The notes under the pieces: model-generated
Database searches by the model: none
Told to the model about the DNA's origin: nothing
What the model saw: the letters and a program-made list of their open reading frames with translations, nothing else
Assembly (NCBI GenBank): GCA_014946745.1
Contig: JADCRD010000001.1
Coordinates: 434,001 to 498,000, forward strand
DNA: 64,000 nt
Reading direction: 5' to 3'
Source of the DNA: Lysobacterales bacterium
Lineage (GTDB): Bacteria > Pseudomonadota > Gammaproteobacteria > Xanthomonadales > Xanthomonadaceae
Shown here: piece by piece, positions 7,808 through 17,255 of the stretch
Layout of the letters: each line of letters opens with the position of its first letter
Position numbering within the stretch: position 1 is the first letter of the stretch
Program-made: the position numbers and the translations under genes

Positions 7808-9463
7808 ATGCCGCCTCGTGCCTCCCTCGTTCTGCTGGGTCTCGTCACAGCTGCTGTGGCGTCCGCTGAAACCACCCTGCTGGTCGATGCGCGTATCCAT
7901 ACCCTCGATACGGACCATCCACTGGTCGAAGCGATGGCCTGGGATGACCAGGGACGCTTGCTTGCGCTGGGCGACAGCGAAGCGTTGCGAGAACAGTTCG
8001 CGGGTGCACGTGAGATCGACCTTGGCGGGCAGACGGTTGTGCCCGGCCTCATCGACGCTCACGGCCACCTGATGAATCTTGGCCATGCGCTGCTGCGCGC
8101 CAATCTTGCGGGGGCAAACAGCAAGGCGGAGATCATGGAGCGCCTCAAGGCGCATGCGCGCGATCTGCCGAAGGGCGCATGGTTGCTCGGCCGCGGCTGG
8201 GACCAGACGCTCTGGCCTGAGGCGGAGTTCCCCACTGCCGCAGATCTCGATGCGCATTTTCCGGATCGTCCCGTGTGGCTGGAACGCGTTGACGGTCACG
8301 CCGGCTGGGGCAACTCCCTTGCGCTGGCAGTCTCCAAGCGCGATCTGGCCGGCGAGTGGCAGCCCGAGGGTGGGCGCATCCTGCGTGACTCGAAGGGTGA
8401 GCCGACTGGCGTGCTTATCGACAGCGCTGAACAGTTCGTCGTCGAGGCTATCCCCGCTCCGTCCGCCGAGGTCGATGCGCTGGCCTTCGAGCGTGCGCTG
8501 GCCGAAGCCGTCAAGTTCGGCCTGACGGGTGTGCACGATGCCGGAGTGTCCCTCCAGCAGCTCGCCCTGTACCGCCGCTTCGCCGACAGCGGCCGCCTGC
8601 CTCTGCGCATTCACGCGATGGCCAATGGAGACGCGGAAGCCCTGGATGCGCTGTGTGCCATGGGGCACTACGTGCATCCCTCCGGTCGACTGCAGATGCG
8701 GACGGTCAAGCTCTATATCGACGGCGCGCTGGGTAGCCGCGGTGCTGCCCTGCTCGCCGATTACAGCGACGAGCCCGGCAACCGCGGCCTGCTGTTCGCC
8801 GAGCCGCTGGCCTTCGAGAAGGTCTTGCGCAAGGCCCACGACTGCGGCGTTCAGGTCGCAGCGCATGCGATCGGTGATCGCGGCAACCGGGTTGTGCTCG
8901 ACGGCATGCAGCGCGTGCTGGGCGAGGCGGCAGGCAGCGATCACCGCTGGCGCATCGAGCATGCGCAGGTGGTGGCGCTGTCCGACATTCCGCGTTTCGC
9001 CCAGCTGGGCGTGATCGCTTCCATGCAGCCCACCCACGCCACCAGCGATATGCGCTGGGCGCAGGCGCGACTGGGTGAGGATCGCCTCGCGGGCGCCTAC
9101 GCGTGGCGACGCATGCAGGAGTCGGGAGCCCTGCTTGCCCTGGGGTCGGACTTTCCCGTTGAGGCGGTTGACCCGGTGCTTGGCCTGCACGCCGCCGCAA
9201 CGCGCCAGGATGCGCGCGGTTGGCCCGAAGGAGGTTGGATCGCGACCCAGAAACTGAGTCTGATGGAGGCGCTGCGCGGCTTCACCCTCGATGCTGCGCG
9301 CGCAGGCTTTGCTGACACCGAGGTCGGCAGTCTGCAGCCCGGCAAGCGCGCCGACTTCGTGGTGCTCTCGCGTCCGCTGGAGGATCTGGCGCCCGCCGAC
9401 ATTCTGGAGCTGCGCGTGCAGTCAACGTGGGTGGACGGCGCGCCTGTCTATCCCCCGCGCTGA
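7808..9463 (+). CDS. Exported amidohydrolase, YtcJ-like (Amidohydro_3)
   Basis: This 551-aa metal-dependent amidohydrolase has a probable N-terminal signal peptide (residues 1-20), which suggests a periplasmic location. The metal-binding DAHGH is at residues 83-87, after the usual VVPGLI strand. Later ligands are in AHAIGDRGNR, RIEHAQVV and ALGSDFPVE. The C-terminal part returns to the composite beta domain (PGKRADFVVLSRPLED). The YtcJ group includes enzymes acting on N-substituted amides and formamides, but substrates vary widely and none can be assigned here. It follows a strong terminator, so it has its own promoter. Confidence 0.85.
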   Translation: MPPRASLVLLGLVTAAVASAETTLLVDARIHTLDTDHPLVEAMAWDDQGRLLALGDSEALREQFAGAREIDLGGQTVVPGLIDAHGHLMNLGHALLRANLAGANSKAEIMERLKAHARDLPKGAWLLGRGWDQTLWPEAEFPTAADLDAHFPDRPVWLERVDGHAGWGNSLALAVSKRDLAGEWQPEGGRILRDSKGEPTGVLIDSAEQFVVEAIPAPSAEVDALAFERALAEAVKFGLTGVHDAGVSLQQLALYRRFADSGRLPLRIHAMANGDAEALDALCAMGHYVHPSGRLQMRTVKLYIDGALGSRGAALLADYSDEPGNRGLLFAEPLAFEKVLRKAHDCGVQVAAHAIGDRGNRVVLDGMQRVLGEAAGSDHRWRIEHAQVVALSDIPRFAQLGVIASMQPTHATSDMRWAQARLGEDRLAGAYAWRRMQESGALLALGSDFPVEAVDPVLGLHAAATRQDARGWPEGGWIATQKLSLMEALRGFTLDAARAGFADTEVGSLQPGKRADFVVLSRPLEDLAPADILELRVQSTWVDGAPVYPPR

Positions 9464-9566
9464 CGCGCGGAAAGCGCCGACACTCGCTTCTGCAGGCGTT
9501 GAAGTCGATGATCTGGTGCCTTCATCTGGTCGAAAGCGCTCGCGCACTTAGCGCAGGCCTGTCGCC

Positions 9567-10271
9567 GTGAAGCGGCGCTTGCAACGCTGGCTGCCGGATC
9601 CCGACAAGATTCGTTCCGCGGGCTGGGCACGCTGGATGGGCCGCGGCATACAGCACCCGCGGCTGTGGCACCTGGGGCGTCGCGGCACTGCGCTCGGTGT
9701 CGCGATCGGAATCTTCTTCGGGCTGCTGCTGCCGTTCGGGCAGATACCGCTGGCCGGCTTCACGGCGATTCTGCTCCGCGGCAACGTGCCGGTGGCCATG
9801 GCCAGCACCTTCATCAGCAATCCGCTGACGCTCCCGGCGACCTTCTACCTCGCGTACCTGATCGGGGTGTTGCTGATGGGGGGCGAGGCCACCTCAAGCA
9901 CGAATGCAGGCGCCTGGCCCGACCCCTTGCTGATCGAATCGCGCATTGCCCACTCTGGCGAGCAGGGCCTGCTGAACCTCACCTGGGCCTATCTCGGCGC
10001 CATGGGCATGCCGCTGCTGCTTGGGCTGGCGGTGAACGCTTTGCTGGGCGGAGTGATCGCGCATGCGCTTGTCACGTTGGCGTGGCGGGTGAGTGCCCGC
10101 CGGGCATGGCGCAGGCGACTGCGTGAGCGCAGCGAGCGGCGCGCCGCACACACGGGCGACGGCGCGCGTGTCGAACGAGACCGAGATGTCTCGACTGCAG
10201 CCTTGGAGGAACCAGGCTGCGCGGATTCGAAGAACTCTGCCGCAGAAGTGCCTCAGATGCCGTTGCGCTGA
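9567..10271 (+). CDS. DUF2062 integral membrane protein
   Basis: This 234-aa protein matches the DUF2062 family, seen in the signature around GVAIGIFFGLLLPFGQIP and the segment FISNPLTLPATFYLAYLIG. Three to four membrane helices are visible between residues 40 and 180. The function of the family is unknown; members are common in proteobacteria. The GTG at 9567 (MKRRLQRWLPDP) is the natural start. The last 50 residues are a charged tail of low family character. Its 3' end overlaps the convergent M15 peptidase gene by 19 bp. Confidence 0.82.
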   Translation: MKRRLQRWLPDPDKIRSAGWARWMGRGIQHPRLWHLGRRGTALGVAIGIFFGLLLPFGQIPLAGFTAILLRGNVPVAMASTFISNPLTLPATFYLAYLIGVLLMGGEATSSTNAGAWPDPLLIESRIAHSGEQGLLNLTWAYLGAMGMPLLLGLAVNALLGGVIAHALVTLAWRVSARRAWRRRLRERSERRAAHTGDGARVERDRDVSTAALEEPGCADSKNSAAEVPQMPLR

Positions 10272-11116
10272 CGCAGGCTTCCGCACCCGGGCGGATGCCA
10301 GCACCAATGCCACGGCTCGTACACGATTCCGTAGGGGTTGTCGCGCGGATAGCTCAGGTGGAAGCCAAAGCGCGCGGCCTTCGCCTGCAGCCATGCGAAG
10401 GCGGGCGTGCGCTCGAAGCTCTCCTCGGCGGGCGGCTCACCGGGGCAGCCGATGTCCAGTGCACGTCCGCTGTGATGCTCTGAAAAGCCGGGGGCCGCGT
10501 TGACCTTGAGGATCTCTTCGATGGCGAGGCCGCGGGCGCGTTTTCGGCGGATGATGGCCGCCTGGTAGTGGGCGCTTCGAAAGCCCGAAATGGCCTGCAG
10601 CTTGATGCCCTCGCGTGCGGCGGCGCGCTGCATCGCGTTCCAGGCGAGTCCGGCTTCACGACTCAGCCACAGCGCTCGGCCGTAGCGATCACGGCCTGCC
10701 AGAACCAGCGCGGCTGGCGCCGGATGAGTGCGCTGACCGCCGCGGGTCGCGAGGGTTCTGTCGATCTCCAGTTCCCGCAGCAGCTGCGGCACGAGGTTTG
10801 GCGGCTGCCCAAGCTGCAGCGTGCCGGGGCAAGGACGACGCAGTGCGCGCAGGGCGGAGCCACGCGAATCCAGTACGGCCAGGTAAGCGCCGGTGTCGGC
10901 GTCCCGCAGCAGCCAAGGCCAGGAAGCCAGGAGGCGTTGCGTCCTCAGACCGCGTCCCTGCACGGAGTGGCTGGGGACGATTTCGAGGACTCGCTTCGGC
11001 TTGCGGGGCTGGAATGCCGCCCAGCGCAGTCCGCTCCGAAGCCGTGACGGCGGCAGAATCCGGCTGGGCATGGCGGGCATGGTGTTCAGGTCGGTCGTCG
11101 CGTGCAAGTAAGTCAT
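10253..11116 (-). CDS. M15-family D-alanyl-D-alanine carboxypeptidase-like peptidase (VanY type)
   Basis: About 287 aa. The C-terminal 130 residues form an M15B zinc peptidase domain: SGFRS, then SEHHSGRALD with the SxHxxGxxxD zinc pattern, and EPWHW carrying the catalytic Glu and third zinc ligand. The N-terminal half is unique and has no clear signal peptide or membrane segment. This is odd for a peptidoglycan enzyme and leaves its location open. VanY-type enzymes trim the terminal D-Ala of peptidoglycan stem peptides. The ATG at 11116 is assumed; internal ATGs lie 12 and 15 codons later. It diverges from the secreted-protein gene. Confidence 0.78.
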   Translation of the reverse strand: MTYLHATTDLNTMPAMPSRILPPSRLRSGLRWAAFQPRKPKRVLEIVPSHSVQGRGLRTQRLLASWPWLLRDADTGAYLAVLDSRGSALRALRRPCPGTLQLGQPPNLVPQLLRELEIDRTLATRGGQRTHPAPAALVLAGRDRYGRALWLSREAGLAWNAMQRAAAREGIKLQAISGFRSAHYQAAIIRRKRARGLAIEEILKVNAAPGFSEHHSGRALDIGCPGEPPAEESFERTPAFAWLQAKAARFGFHLSYPRDNPYGIVYEPWHWCWHPPGCGSLRQRNGI

Positions 11117-11288
11117 GTCGTCCAAGGGAGCACCGCTCGGCGCGCGGTGGCGCCTGGGTTTACAGCGGGTTCAGGCGGGGCATGGCCAGCGGGCTACACT
11201 CCAACGGCCGCCTCGACCCGATGGCCGGAGATGGAATGCGAAGCGGCAACCCCTTACCCTATGCCCACTTATGTTTACGGAGTTCTTC

Positions 11289-13184
11289 ATGACCTTCTTT
11301 CCTTTCCCTCGTTGCGCTCTCTCGATCGCCTTGGCCTCAGCCCTCGTCGGAACCGTCGCTATTGCGGCACCGGCAAGCGACGACGCTGCCAAGATGGAGG
11401 GCCGAACGTCGGAGGACAGCAAAGCGTCCGCGGGCATCGCAGGGGAGCTTCTGTGCGCACCCGGCGCCACCAAGGTCGCGAAGGATGGCTTGGGCCTCTA
11501 CGACACGGGCAGCGGCTTGAGCCTAGCCCCCGTCAAGGCGGGTCAGCCCTGCACCTTGCTCGCCACGGGGGCGGGACTCAGCGTGCAGTTCAGCGGTCAA
11601 GGCGCCTTGCTGCTTGCCGGCCCCGTCAACTACCGACTCAACCAGACCCCGCGTCGCGCTGAGTTCGCCCTGGCCGAGCCTGCGCTCTGCGAGAGCTACT
11701 ACAGCGCAACCGATCGCCTCACCCTGCGCGTGACCGATACCAACGCTGTCGTGCAGGATCTGCCCGGCATTCGCCGCGTCGACTACATCCCGGGTCCGGC
11801 GCGCTTTGTGCCGGATGCGGTCGAAGGCACCTACGGTCCGACCCTGCAGTGCCACGCGTTTCCCTTCACCAGCCTGATCGCCAACCCGCCGACGGTGCCG
11901 GCACCGCCCGCCGTCAACCCGGACCTGATCTTCGCGTCCGGCTTCGACGATTCGGCGAGCATCGCGCTTCAGCTGTTGACTGGCGATGGCGCCAACGCGA
12001 TCCGCAAACTGGACGTCACTCTCGATCAGAGCTTCGCCTATCGGATCCGTATTACCAACACGGGCGCGGTGCCGGCGAGCGGCATCCGCCTGCGTGAATT
12101 CGTGCCGGTGCCTGCGGCCACGCCTCTGCTCACCCCGGTGGTGACCGCGGGCACTTGGACCTGTTCCACCGCAGCGGGCCCTTGCAGCGGGGCGGCGTCC
12201 GGCTCGGGCGTGTTGAACCAGGCCAGCATCACGCTGGCGGCCGGCGAGTCGCGCACCTACGTGTTGAACCGCACGGTCACCTCAGGCGCGCCCCCGCAGC
12301 GCACGCTGCTGGCGGCGGCGGTGTTCTTCAACCCGGAAGACGCCACCGGTGGCGGCGACCGCGTGTCGACTGACAACAGTGCGCCGCTGGTCCTTGAGCT
12401 GGTGCCCAACCAGGGCCCCGAGATCGCCTGTGCGGGTCTTTCCAGCCCGCTGAATCTTCTTGAGAACCCGTCCCCGGTCGAATACACCTGCACGCTCAGC
12501 GACCCCGAAGGCGATGCCATTACCGGCTTGGTGCTGCAGAGCAATTCCAACACTACCCTGCTGCCCAGCGCCGGCATGCTGACGCCCGGTTCTGCGCCGA
12601 ACACCTGGACGCTGCGCTTTGCCGCCGCCACCGATCAGCTCGGCAGCTCGACGGTGGTGCTGCGCTCGACCGACAGCCGCCTGGGCACGCGCGACCTCAC
12701 GATCGTGGTGAACGTGGCGGATGTGAATTCGCCGCCGAGCTTCGCACTTTTCACGCAGGAGATTCGCATGTCGCCCACCGGCGGCTTGCCGCGCGATGCG
12801 GCTGGCCAGCCGATTGATTCGCCGAACGTCGTGCGTGGGTCGAACTGCCCCAGCCAGGACGTGTGTTCGCTGACCTTCCCCAACTTCCTGATCAACCGCT
12901 CCCTTGGCGTGCAGCCCGAGTCCCCGTCGCAGCAGCTGCAGGCGAGTGTGAGCTGCGCGCCGCACTCGACTGGGGTCAATCCTTTCGAGGTGGCCCCGAG
13001 CATCACGCCAGCCACGCCACAGGCGGTTGGTCAGCCTTTCGCGCTGGGTTTCACCTATCGCAAAGCCAACTTCGACCCAGCCCCGAACCCCGCGGTCGAA
13101 GTGATTTGCACGATTACTGTCGCGGACACCGGCTCGCCACCCCTCAATGCGCAGCAAACGCTGCGGATCGTCTTCAACAACTGA
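11289..13184 (+). CDS. Large secreted beta-sandwich protein with DUF11-like and cadherin-like repeats
   Basis: 631 aa with a signal peptide (residues 1-25, cleavage near AIA-AP). Residues 30-210 are unassigned and contain paired cysteines. IFASGFDD at about 213-220 then marks the boundary to a DUF11-like domain (about 225-375: ITNTGAVPASGIRLREFVP). A cadherin-like or Ig-like repeat follows (about 380-490: LSDPEGDAITGL, ending VADVNSPPSF), then a last cysteine-containing domain. No anchor is visible, so it is probably secreted or surface-associated, perhaps adhesive. The ATG at 11289 is preferred over 11271 because ACGGAG lies at the right distance. A good terminator follows. Confidence 0.7.
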   Translation: MTFFPFPRCALSIALASALVGTVAIAAPASDDAAKMEGRTSEDSKASAGIAGELLCAPGATKVAKDGLGLYDTGSGLSLAPVKAGQPCTLLATGAGLSVQFSGQGALLLAGPVNYRLNQTPRRAEFALAEPALCESYYSATDRLTLRVTDTNAVVQDLPGIRRVDYIPGPARFVPDAVEGTYGPTLQCHAFPFTSLIANPPTVPAPPAVNPDLIFASGFDDSASIALQLLTGDGANAIRKLDVTLDQSFAYRIRITNTGAVPASGIRLREFVPVPAATPLLTPVVTAGTWTCSTAAGPCSGAASGSGVLNQASITLAAGESRTYVLNRTVTSGAPPQRTLLAAAVFFNPEDATGGGDRVSTDNSAPLVLELVPNQGPEIACAGLSSPLNLLENPSPVEYTCTLSDPEGDAITGLVLQSNSNTTLLPSAGMLTPGSAPNTWTLRFAAATDQLGSSTVVLRSTDSRLGTRDLTIVVNVADVNSPPSFALFTQEIRMSPTGGLPRDAAGQPIDSPNVVRGSNCPSQDVCSLTFPNFLINRSLGVQPESPSQQLQASVSCAPHSTGVNPFEVAPSITPATPQAVGQPFALGFTYRKANFDPAPNPAVEVICTITVADTGSPPLNAQQTLRIVFNN

Positions 13185-13209
13185 TCGGCAACCTGTACTG
13201 CACCACATG

Positions 13210-13240
13210 AACGCCGGAGCTTGCTCCGGCGTTTGTTTTT
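13210..13240 (+). terminator. Rho-independent terminator after the secreted protein gene
   Basis: An 11-bp stem (AACGCCGGAGC at 13210-13220, GCTCCGGCGTT at 13223-13233) closes on a TT loop and is followed by TGTTTTT. It lies 25 nt after the stop and 18 nt before relA. Confidence 0.9.
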
Positions 13241-13257
13241 GCAGTCCACTGTGAGGC

Positions 13258-15384
13258 ATGAGCAAGCCCGCCCTATCATCGCCGGTCGACTGGCTGCGGC
13301 AGCGCGCGCCACACAGCCCCGCGCTGCCCGCAGAGGTGGGCGCATGGTTGGAGGCTAGTGGCGTCGCTTTCTCCGAACAGGGCGTGCTGACGGACAGCCT
13401 GGCGCTGCTGGATCGCTTGGGTGCCGATGCGGACACCCTGCAGGCGGCGATGCTCTACGCCGCTGGGCCTGAGGTTGAAGCGAAGCCGCCGTGGCCCGTA
13501 TCGGCCTCGGTGAGAACCTTGCTGGAAGGCCTGCACGAGGCCGAGAAAGTGTGGGCGCTGTGGGGCGAGCGCGGTGCGCGCAGCAGCGCTGAGGGCCTGC
13601 GCCGGCTGCTGCTGGCGATCATTCGCGACCTGCGGGTGGTGCTGATTCTGCTGGCGCGGCAGCTGGCGAAGATGCGCGCCGCGAGTGAACTGGACGAGGA
13701 TTCGCGCAGACGTCTGGCCCAGTTGAGCGCTGACATCCACGCGCCGCTGGCGAACCGTTTGGGCATCTGGCAGCTGAAGTGGGAGATGGAAGACCTCGCC
13801 TTCCGCTACCTGCAGCCCGACACCTACCGACGCATCGCCAAGCTGCTGGACGAGAAGCGCGGCGACCGCGAGCGCTTCATCGAAGACGCCAAGGCGCGTC
13901 TGCGGGCCGCACTGGCGGAGGCCGGCATCCGCGCCGAGGTCGCCGGCCGGCCCAAGCACATCTACAGCATCTGGAAGAAGATGCAGCGCAAGGACGTGCC
14001 GTTCTCTGATCTCTATGACATTCGCGCGGTGCGTGTGCTGGTCGATGACCTCACCGCCTGCTACGCGGCGCTCGGCGCAGCCCATAGCCTGTGGACGCCG
14101 ATCGCCTCCGAGTTCGACGACTACATCGCCAACCCCAAGGGCAACAACTACCGCAGCCTGCACACGGCCGTGGTCGGGCCCGAGGGCAAGACGCTGGAGA
14201 TCCAGATCCGCACCCACGAGATGCACCAGCACGCCGAGCTGGGTGTTGCCGCGCACTGGCGCTACAAGGAGGGCGGCGGCGGCGACGCCGAGTTCGAACG
14301 CAAGATCGCCTGGATGCGCCAGCTGCTGGAAGGCAAGGAGGGCGAGGAGGACACGGCGCTGCTGGCCGGGCTGTCGACCGAGCTGATCGAGGACCGGGTC
14401 TATCTGCTGACACCGCAGGGGCAGGTGATCGACCTCCCGCGCGGCGGCACGGTGCTGGATTTCGCCTACCACGTGCACACGGAAGTCGGTCATCGCTGCC
14501 GTGGCGCCAAGGTCAACGGCCGCATCGTGCCGCTGACCTATGCGCCGCGCTCGGGCGACCGCGTAGAGATCCTCACCGGCAAGGTCTCCGAGCCGCGCCG
14601 CGACTGGCTGCTGCAGGGGGCGGGCTATCTCATCTCTGGCCGCGCCCGCGACAAGGTGCGGGCGTGGTTCCACAAGCTCGACCAGGCTCGCAATCTGCAG
14701 GAAGGCCGGGAGGTGCTGGACAAAGAACTGAAGCGCCTGGCTCTGCACCAGTTGGACCTGAACCTGGTGCTGGCGAAGTTCCGCTTGCCGCGGATCGAGG
14801 ATCTCTACTTCGCGGTGGCGCTCGGTGATCTCGGTCCCAGCCAGGTTGCGCGCGCCCTGCACGAGGTCACCAGCCCCAAGCAGGAGCCCGAAGCGCCAAA
14901 GCCGCTGATCTCGGCCGCCAAGCCGCCGAAGCCCGATCGCGGTCTCACCATCGAAGGCGTGGGCAATCTGCTGACACAGCTGGCACGCTGCTGCCAGCCG
15001 GTGGCGGGCGATCCCATTGTCGGCTTCCTCACCCGCGGGCGCGGGGTCAGCATCCACCGCGAGGACTGCCCGTCCATGCAGCATCTGGCTGCGCGCCACC
15101 CCGAGCGCGTGCTGCCGGTGGAGTGGGGTCGTCGCGGCGGCCAGAGCTACCAGGTCGACGTGCTGGTGCGTGCCATCGACCGCAAGTGGCTGTTGAAGGA
15201 CCTCACGAACGTGATCGGCGTGGCCAACGCCTACGTGCTGGGGGTGAACAGCCGCATGGACCCCGAGACCTCGAAGGCGGAGCTGCGCTTTTCGCTGCGC
15301 GTCAACGATTTCCAGCAGCTGGGCGAGCTGCTTGGCAAGCTGACCGTCGTGCCCGGCGTCAGCGAGGTTCGGCGTACGCCCTGA
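13258..15384 (+). CDS. relA: (p)ppGpp synthetase RelA (monofunctional)
   Basis: 708 aa with the long RSH layout: a degenerate HD hydrolase region (about 1-170), the synthetase domain (about 215-340), a TGS domain (about 380-445), a helical/zinc-finger-like region with CCQPVAGDPIVGF (about 577-590), and a C-terminal ACT domain. It makes (p)ppGpp on stalled ribosomes during amino-acid starvation. Two features mark RelA rather than SpoT. The HD metal motif is lost (AAMLYAAGPE where HD-E would stand), and the synthetase loop reads EFDDYIANPK, the acidic ExDD form of RelA rather than RxKD. A SpoT homologue is expected elsewhere. The ATG at 13258 starts right after a terminator. Confidence 0.95.
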   Translation: MSKPALSSPVDWLRQRAPHSPALPAEVGAWLEASGVAFSEQGVLTDSLALLDRLGADADTLQAAMLYAAGPEVEAKPPWPVSASVRTLLEGLHEAEKVWALWGERGARSSAEGLRRLLLAIIRDLRVVLILLARQLAKMRAASELDEDSRRRLAQLSADIHAPLANRLGIWQLKWEMEDLAFRYLQPDTYRRIAKLLDEKRGDRERFIEDAKARLRAALAEAGIRAEVAGRPKHIYSIWKKMQRKDVPFSDLYDIRAVRVLVDDLTACYAALGAAHSLWTPIASEFDDYIANPKGNNYRSLHTAVVGPEGKTLEIQIRTHEMHQHAELGVAAHWRYKEGGGGDAEFERKIAWMRQLLEGKEGEEDTALLAGLSTELIEDRVYLLTPQGQVIDLPRGGTVLDFAYHVHTEVGHRCRGAKVNGRIVPLTYAPRSGDRVEILTGKVSEPRRDWLLQGAGYLISGRARDKVRAWFHKLDQARNLQEGREVLDKELKRLALHQLDLNLVLAKFRLPRIEDLYFAVALGDLGPSQVARALHEVTSPKQEPEAPKPLISAAKPPKPDRGLTIEGVGNLLTQLARCCQPVAGDPIVGFLTRGRGVSIHREDCPSMQHLAARHPERVLPVEWGRRGGQSYQVDVLVRAIDRKWLLKDLTNVIGVANAYVLGVNSRMDPETSKAELRFSLRVNDFQQLGELLGKLTVVPGVSEVRRTP

Positions 15385-15418
15385 GCGTGGCTGCCACTGC
15401 GGCTGCGATTCGCAGACA

Positions 15419-16108
15419 ATGGCGCCGATGCCCGCACTGTCCGCTGCCTCCGTGACGCCTCCGCTCGACTGGTTCGCCAGCGCCGCCGGCGCGCGTCTGC
15501 TGGCCTGCGAGGCTCCCGGCCTGCATGAGTTTGGTGGCCGTTGCGTTGGCAGCCGCGCGTTGCTGCTCTGCGGCAGTCGCGCTGCCGGTTTCGATGTGGC
15601 GCTTGAAGGCCCTCGCGCGGCGCTGTCCGTGGGCTTCGAGACGCGCAGCGGGGCGCTGGTCGGGCCACTGCGCGCGGATCTCGACGGCCTGCCGTTCTGT
15701 CGCGAGAGCTTCGGCCTGATCGTCGCGTGGCATCTGCCTTCGCAGCCTGCGTTCGAGCGCTTCGATTTCGCCGAGGCCGCCGAGCTGCTGCAACCGGAAG
15801 GTGAGCTGGTACTGGTGGGCCTCAACGGGCTATCGGCCTGGCGTCTGCATTGGCAGCGCTACCGCCTGCTGCCGCTGTCGGTGAATCGGATGCGCCAGCG
15901 CGCGCAAGCCGCCGGCTTCGAGCTGCGCGCTGTACGTGGCCTGGGTCCCCGCTGGCCCTGGGCTCTGGCCGCCGAGCCCGGCCCTGCGGTGCTGCAGTCG
16001 ACCACGCTCTGCGCCAGCCTGCTGCTGCAATTCAAGCGTCGCCGCCACGGCCTGACTCCGCTGCCGGCGCGTCGCGCGCTGGCGGCTGCACGAATGGGAG
16101 CCCCATGA
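15419..16108 (+). CDS. YafS-like SAM-dependent methyltransferase family protein
   Basis: 229 aa. It keeps the outline of a class I methyltransferase, with [15 protein letters not shown] in the motif II/III region and [14 protein letters not shown] after it. The glycine-rich SAM motif I is poorly preserved, so activity is uncertain. In E. coli the methyltransferase-like yafS sits in front of rnhA and dnaQ, and this gene has the same position, which supports the identification. Its stop overlaps the rnhA start (ATGA). An in-frame ATG at 15428 is an alternative start. Confidence 0.72.
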   Translation: MAPMPALSAASVTPPLDWFASAAGARLLACEAPGLHEFGGRCVGSRALLLCGSRAAGFDVALEGPRAALSVGFETRSGALVGPLRADLDGLPFCRESFGLIVAWHLPSQPAFERFDFAEAAELLQPEGELVLVGLNGLSAWRLHWQRYRLLPLSVNRMRQRAQAAGFELRAVRGLGPRWPWALAAEPGPAVLQSTTLCASLLLQFKRRRHGLTPLPARRALAAARMGAP

Positions 16109-16551
16109 AGGAAGTTGAGATCTACACCGACGGCGCCTGCCTGGGAAACCCCGGCCCCGGCGGCTGGGGCGCGCTGCTGCGTCATGGCGCGCACGAAAAG
16201 GAGCTGGCTGGCGGTGAGCCTGACACCACCAACAACCGCATGGAGCTGCTGGCTGCGATTCGCGCGCTTGAGGCCCTGCGCGAGCCTTGCCGGGTGGTGC
16301 TGCATACCGACTCGCAGTACGTGCAGAAGGGCATCAGCGAGTGGATCGGCGGCTGGCAGCGGCGCGGCTGGAAGACCGCCGACGGCAAGCCGGTGAAGAA
16401 CGATGATCTCTGGCGCGCCCTGCTGGCCGCGCAGAAGTCGCACAAGGTCGACTGGCGCTGGGTGCGCGGGCACTCCGGCCACGTCGAGAACGAGCGCGTC
16501 GACCAGCTGGCCCGCGACGCCGCTCAGCGCATCAAGGAGAAGGCCGCATGA
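16105..16551 (+). CDS. rnhA: Ribonuclease HI
   Basis: 148 aa, close to the 155 of E. coli RNase HI. It degrades the RNA strand of RNA-DNA hybrids (R-loops, primers). All catalytic residues are visible: Asp9 (IYTDGAC), Glu47 (NNRMELLA), Asp69 (HTDSQYV), Asp133 (ERVDQLA), and the flexible-loop His123 (VRGHSGH). The basic handle region (GWQRRGWKT, about 83-91) is present. It overlaps the upstream methyltransferase and the downstream dnaQ by 4 bp each, so the three are probably translated together. Confidence 0.97.
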   Translation: MKEVEIYTDGACLGNPGPGGWGALLRHGAHEKELAGGEPDTTNNRMELLAAIRALEALREPCRVVLHTDSQYVQKGISEWIGGWQRRGWKTADGKPVKNDDLWRALLAAQKSHKVDWRWVRGHSGHVENERVDQLARDAAQRIKEKAA

Positions 16552-17255
16552 GGCAGGTTGTCCTCGATACCGAAACCACCGGCATGCCGGTCGAGCGCGG
16601 TCACCGCATCATCGAGATCGGCGCGGTCGAGATCGTCAACCGCCGGCTGACGGGCCGTACCTTTCACCACTACATCCACCCCGAGCGCGAAATCGACGAG
16701 GGCGCCCAGGCGGTCCACGGCATCAGCCTGGAGTCTCTGGAAGGCAAGCCACGCTTCGCTGGCATCGCGGATGAGCTGATCGAGTTCCTGCGTGGCGCCG
16801 AGCTGATCGCCCACAACGCGGCCTTTGACGTCGGCTTCCTCAACGCCGAGTTGGCGCGCCTGCCGAACGCCCCTGGCGTGCGCGATCTCGCGATCGTGAC
16901 CGACACCCTGGCGATGGCGCGCGAGCGCTATCCCGGCCAGCGCAACAGCCTGGACGCGCTGTGCAAGCGCCTGGGCGTGGACAACGGCCACCGCAACCTG
17001 CACGGCGCCTTGCTCGACGCCGAGCTGCTGGCCGATGTCTACCTCGCGATGACCTCGGGCCAGACCGATCTTGGTCTGGCGGTGGTCGCCGAGAGCGCCG
17101 CCGCGGCCAGCGCGCGTCGGGTCATCTTCGATCCGGGCCAGCTGCGCGTGGTCGCCGCCAGCGATGACGATCTGCAGGCGCATCGCGTCTGGGTCGACAA
17201 GCTGAAGGGCGCCAGCGGCGGGCGCAGCCTGTGGCCGGAGGCGGCCGAGGCGTGA
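16548..17255 (+). CDS. dnaQ: DNA polymerase III epsilon subunit (3'-5' proofreading exonuclease)
   Basis: 235 aa. The DEDDh exonuclease motifs are intact: LDTETTG (Asp7, Glu9), HNAAFDVGF (Asp94), and the H-x4-D pair in [10 protein letters not shown] (His152, Asp157). A candidate sliding-clamp-binding peptide, QTDLGL, follows at residues 172-177, where E. coli epsilon has QTSMAF. The C-terminal tail would bind the alpha subunit. Length matches E. coli (243 aa). It overlaps rnhA upstream (ATGA) and the kinase gene downstream (GTGA). Confidence 0.96.
   Translation: MRQVVLDTETTGMPVERGHRIIEIGAVEIVNRRLTGRTFHHYIHPEREIDEGAQAVHGISLESLEGKPRFAGIADELIEFLRGAELIAHNAAFDVGFLNAELARLPNAPGVRDLAIVTDTLAMARERYPGQRNSLDALCKRLGVDNGHRNLHGALLDAELLADVYLAMTSGQTDLGLAVVAESAAAASARRVIFDPGQLRVVAASDDDLQAHRVWVDKLKGASGGRSLWPEAAEA

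Noticed and set aside
10110-10145. GAGCGCAGCGAG segment in the DUF2062 tail resembling the repeat core
   Set aside because: The match is about a dozen GC-rich bases with no hairpin ends, within chance expectation for this base composition.
11115-11288. Longer N-terminus for the secreted beta-sandwich protein
   Set aside because: The extension would bury the signal peptide and overlap the start of the divergent M15 gene. A good ribosome site precedes ATG 11289.
13276-15825. Open frame of 849 codons antisense to relA and the next gene
   Set aside because: It crosses two real genes and its translation has no recognisable motif; relA motifs are intact on the other strand.
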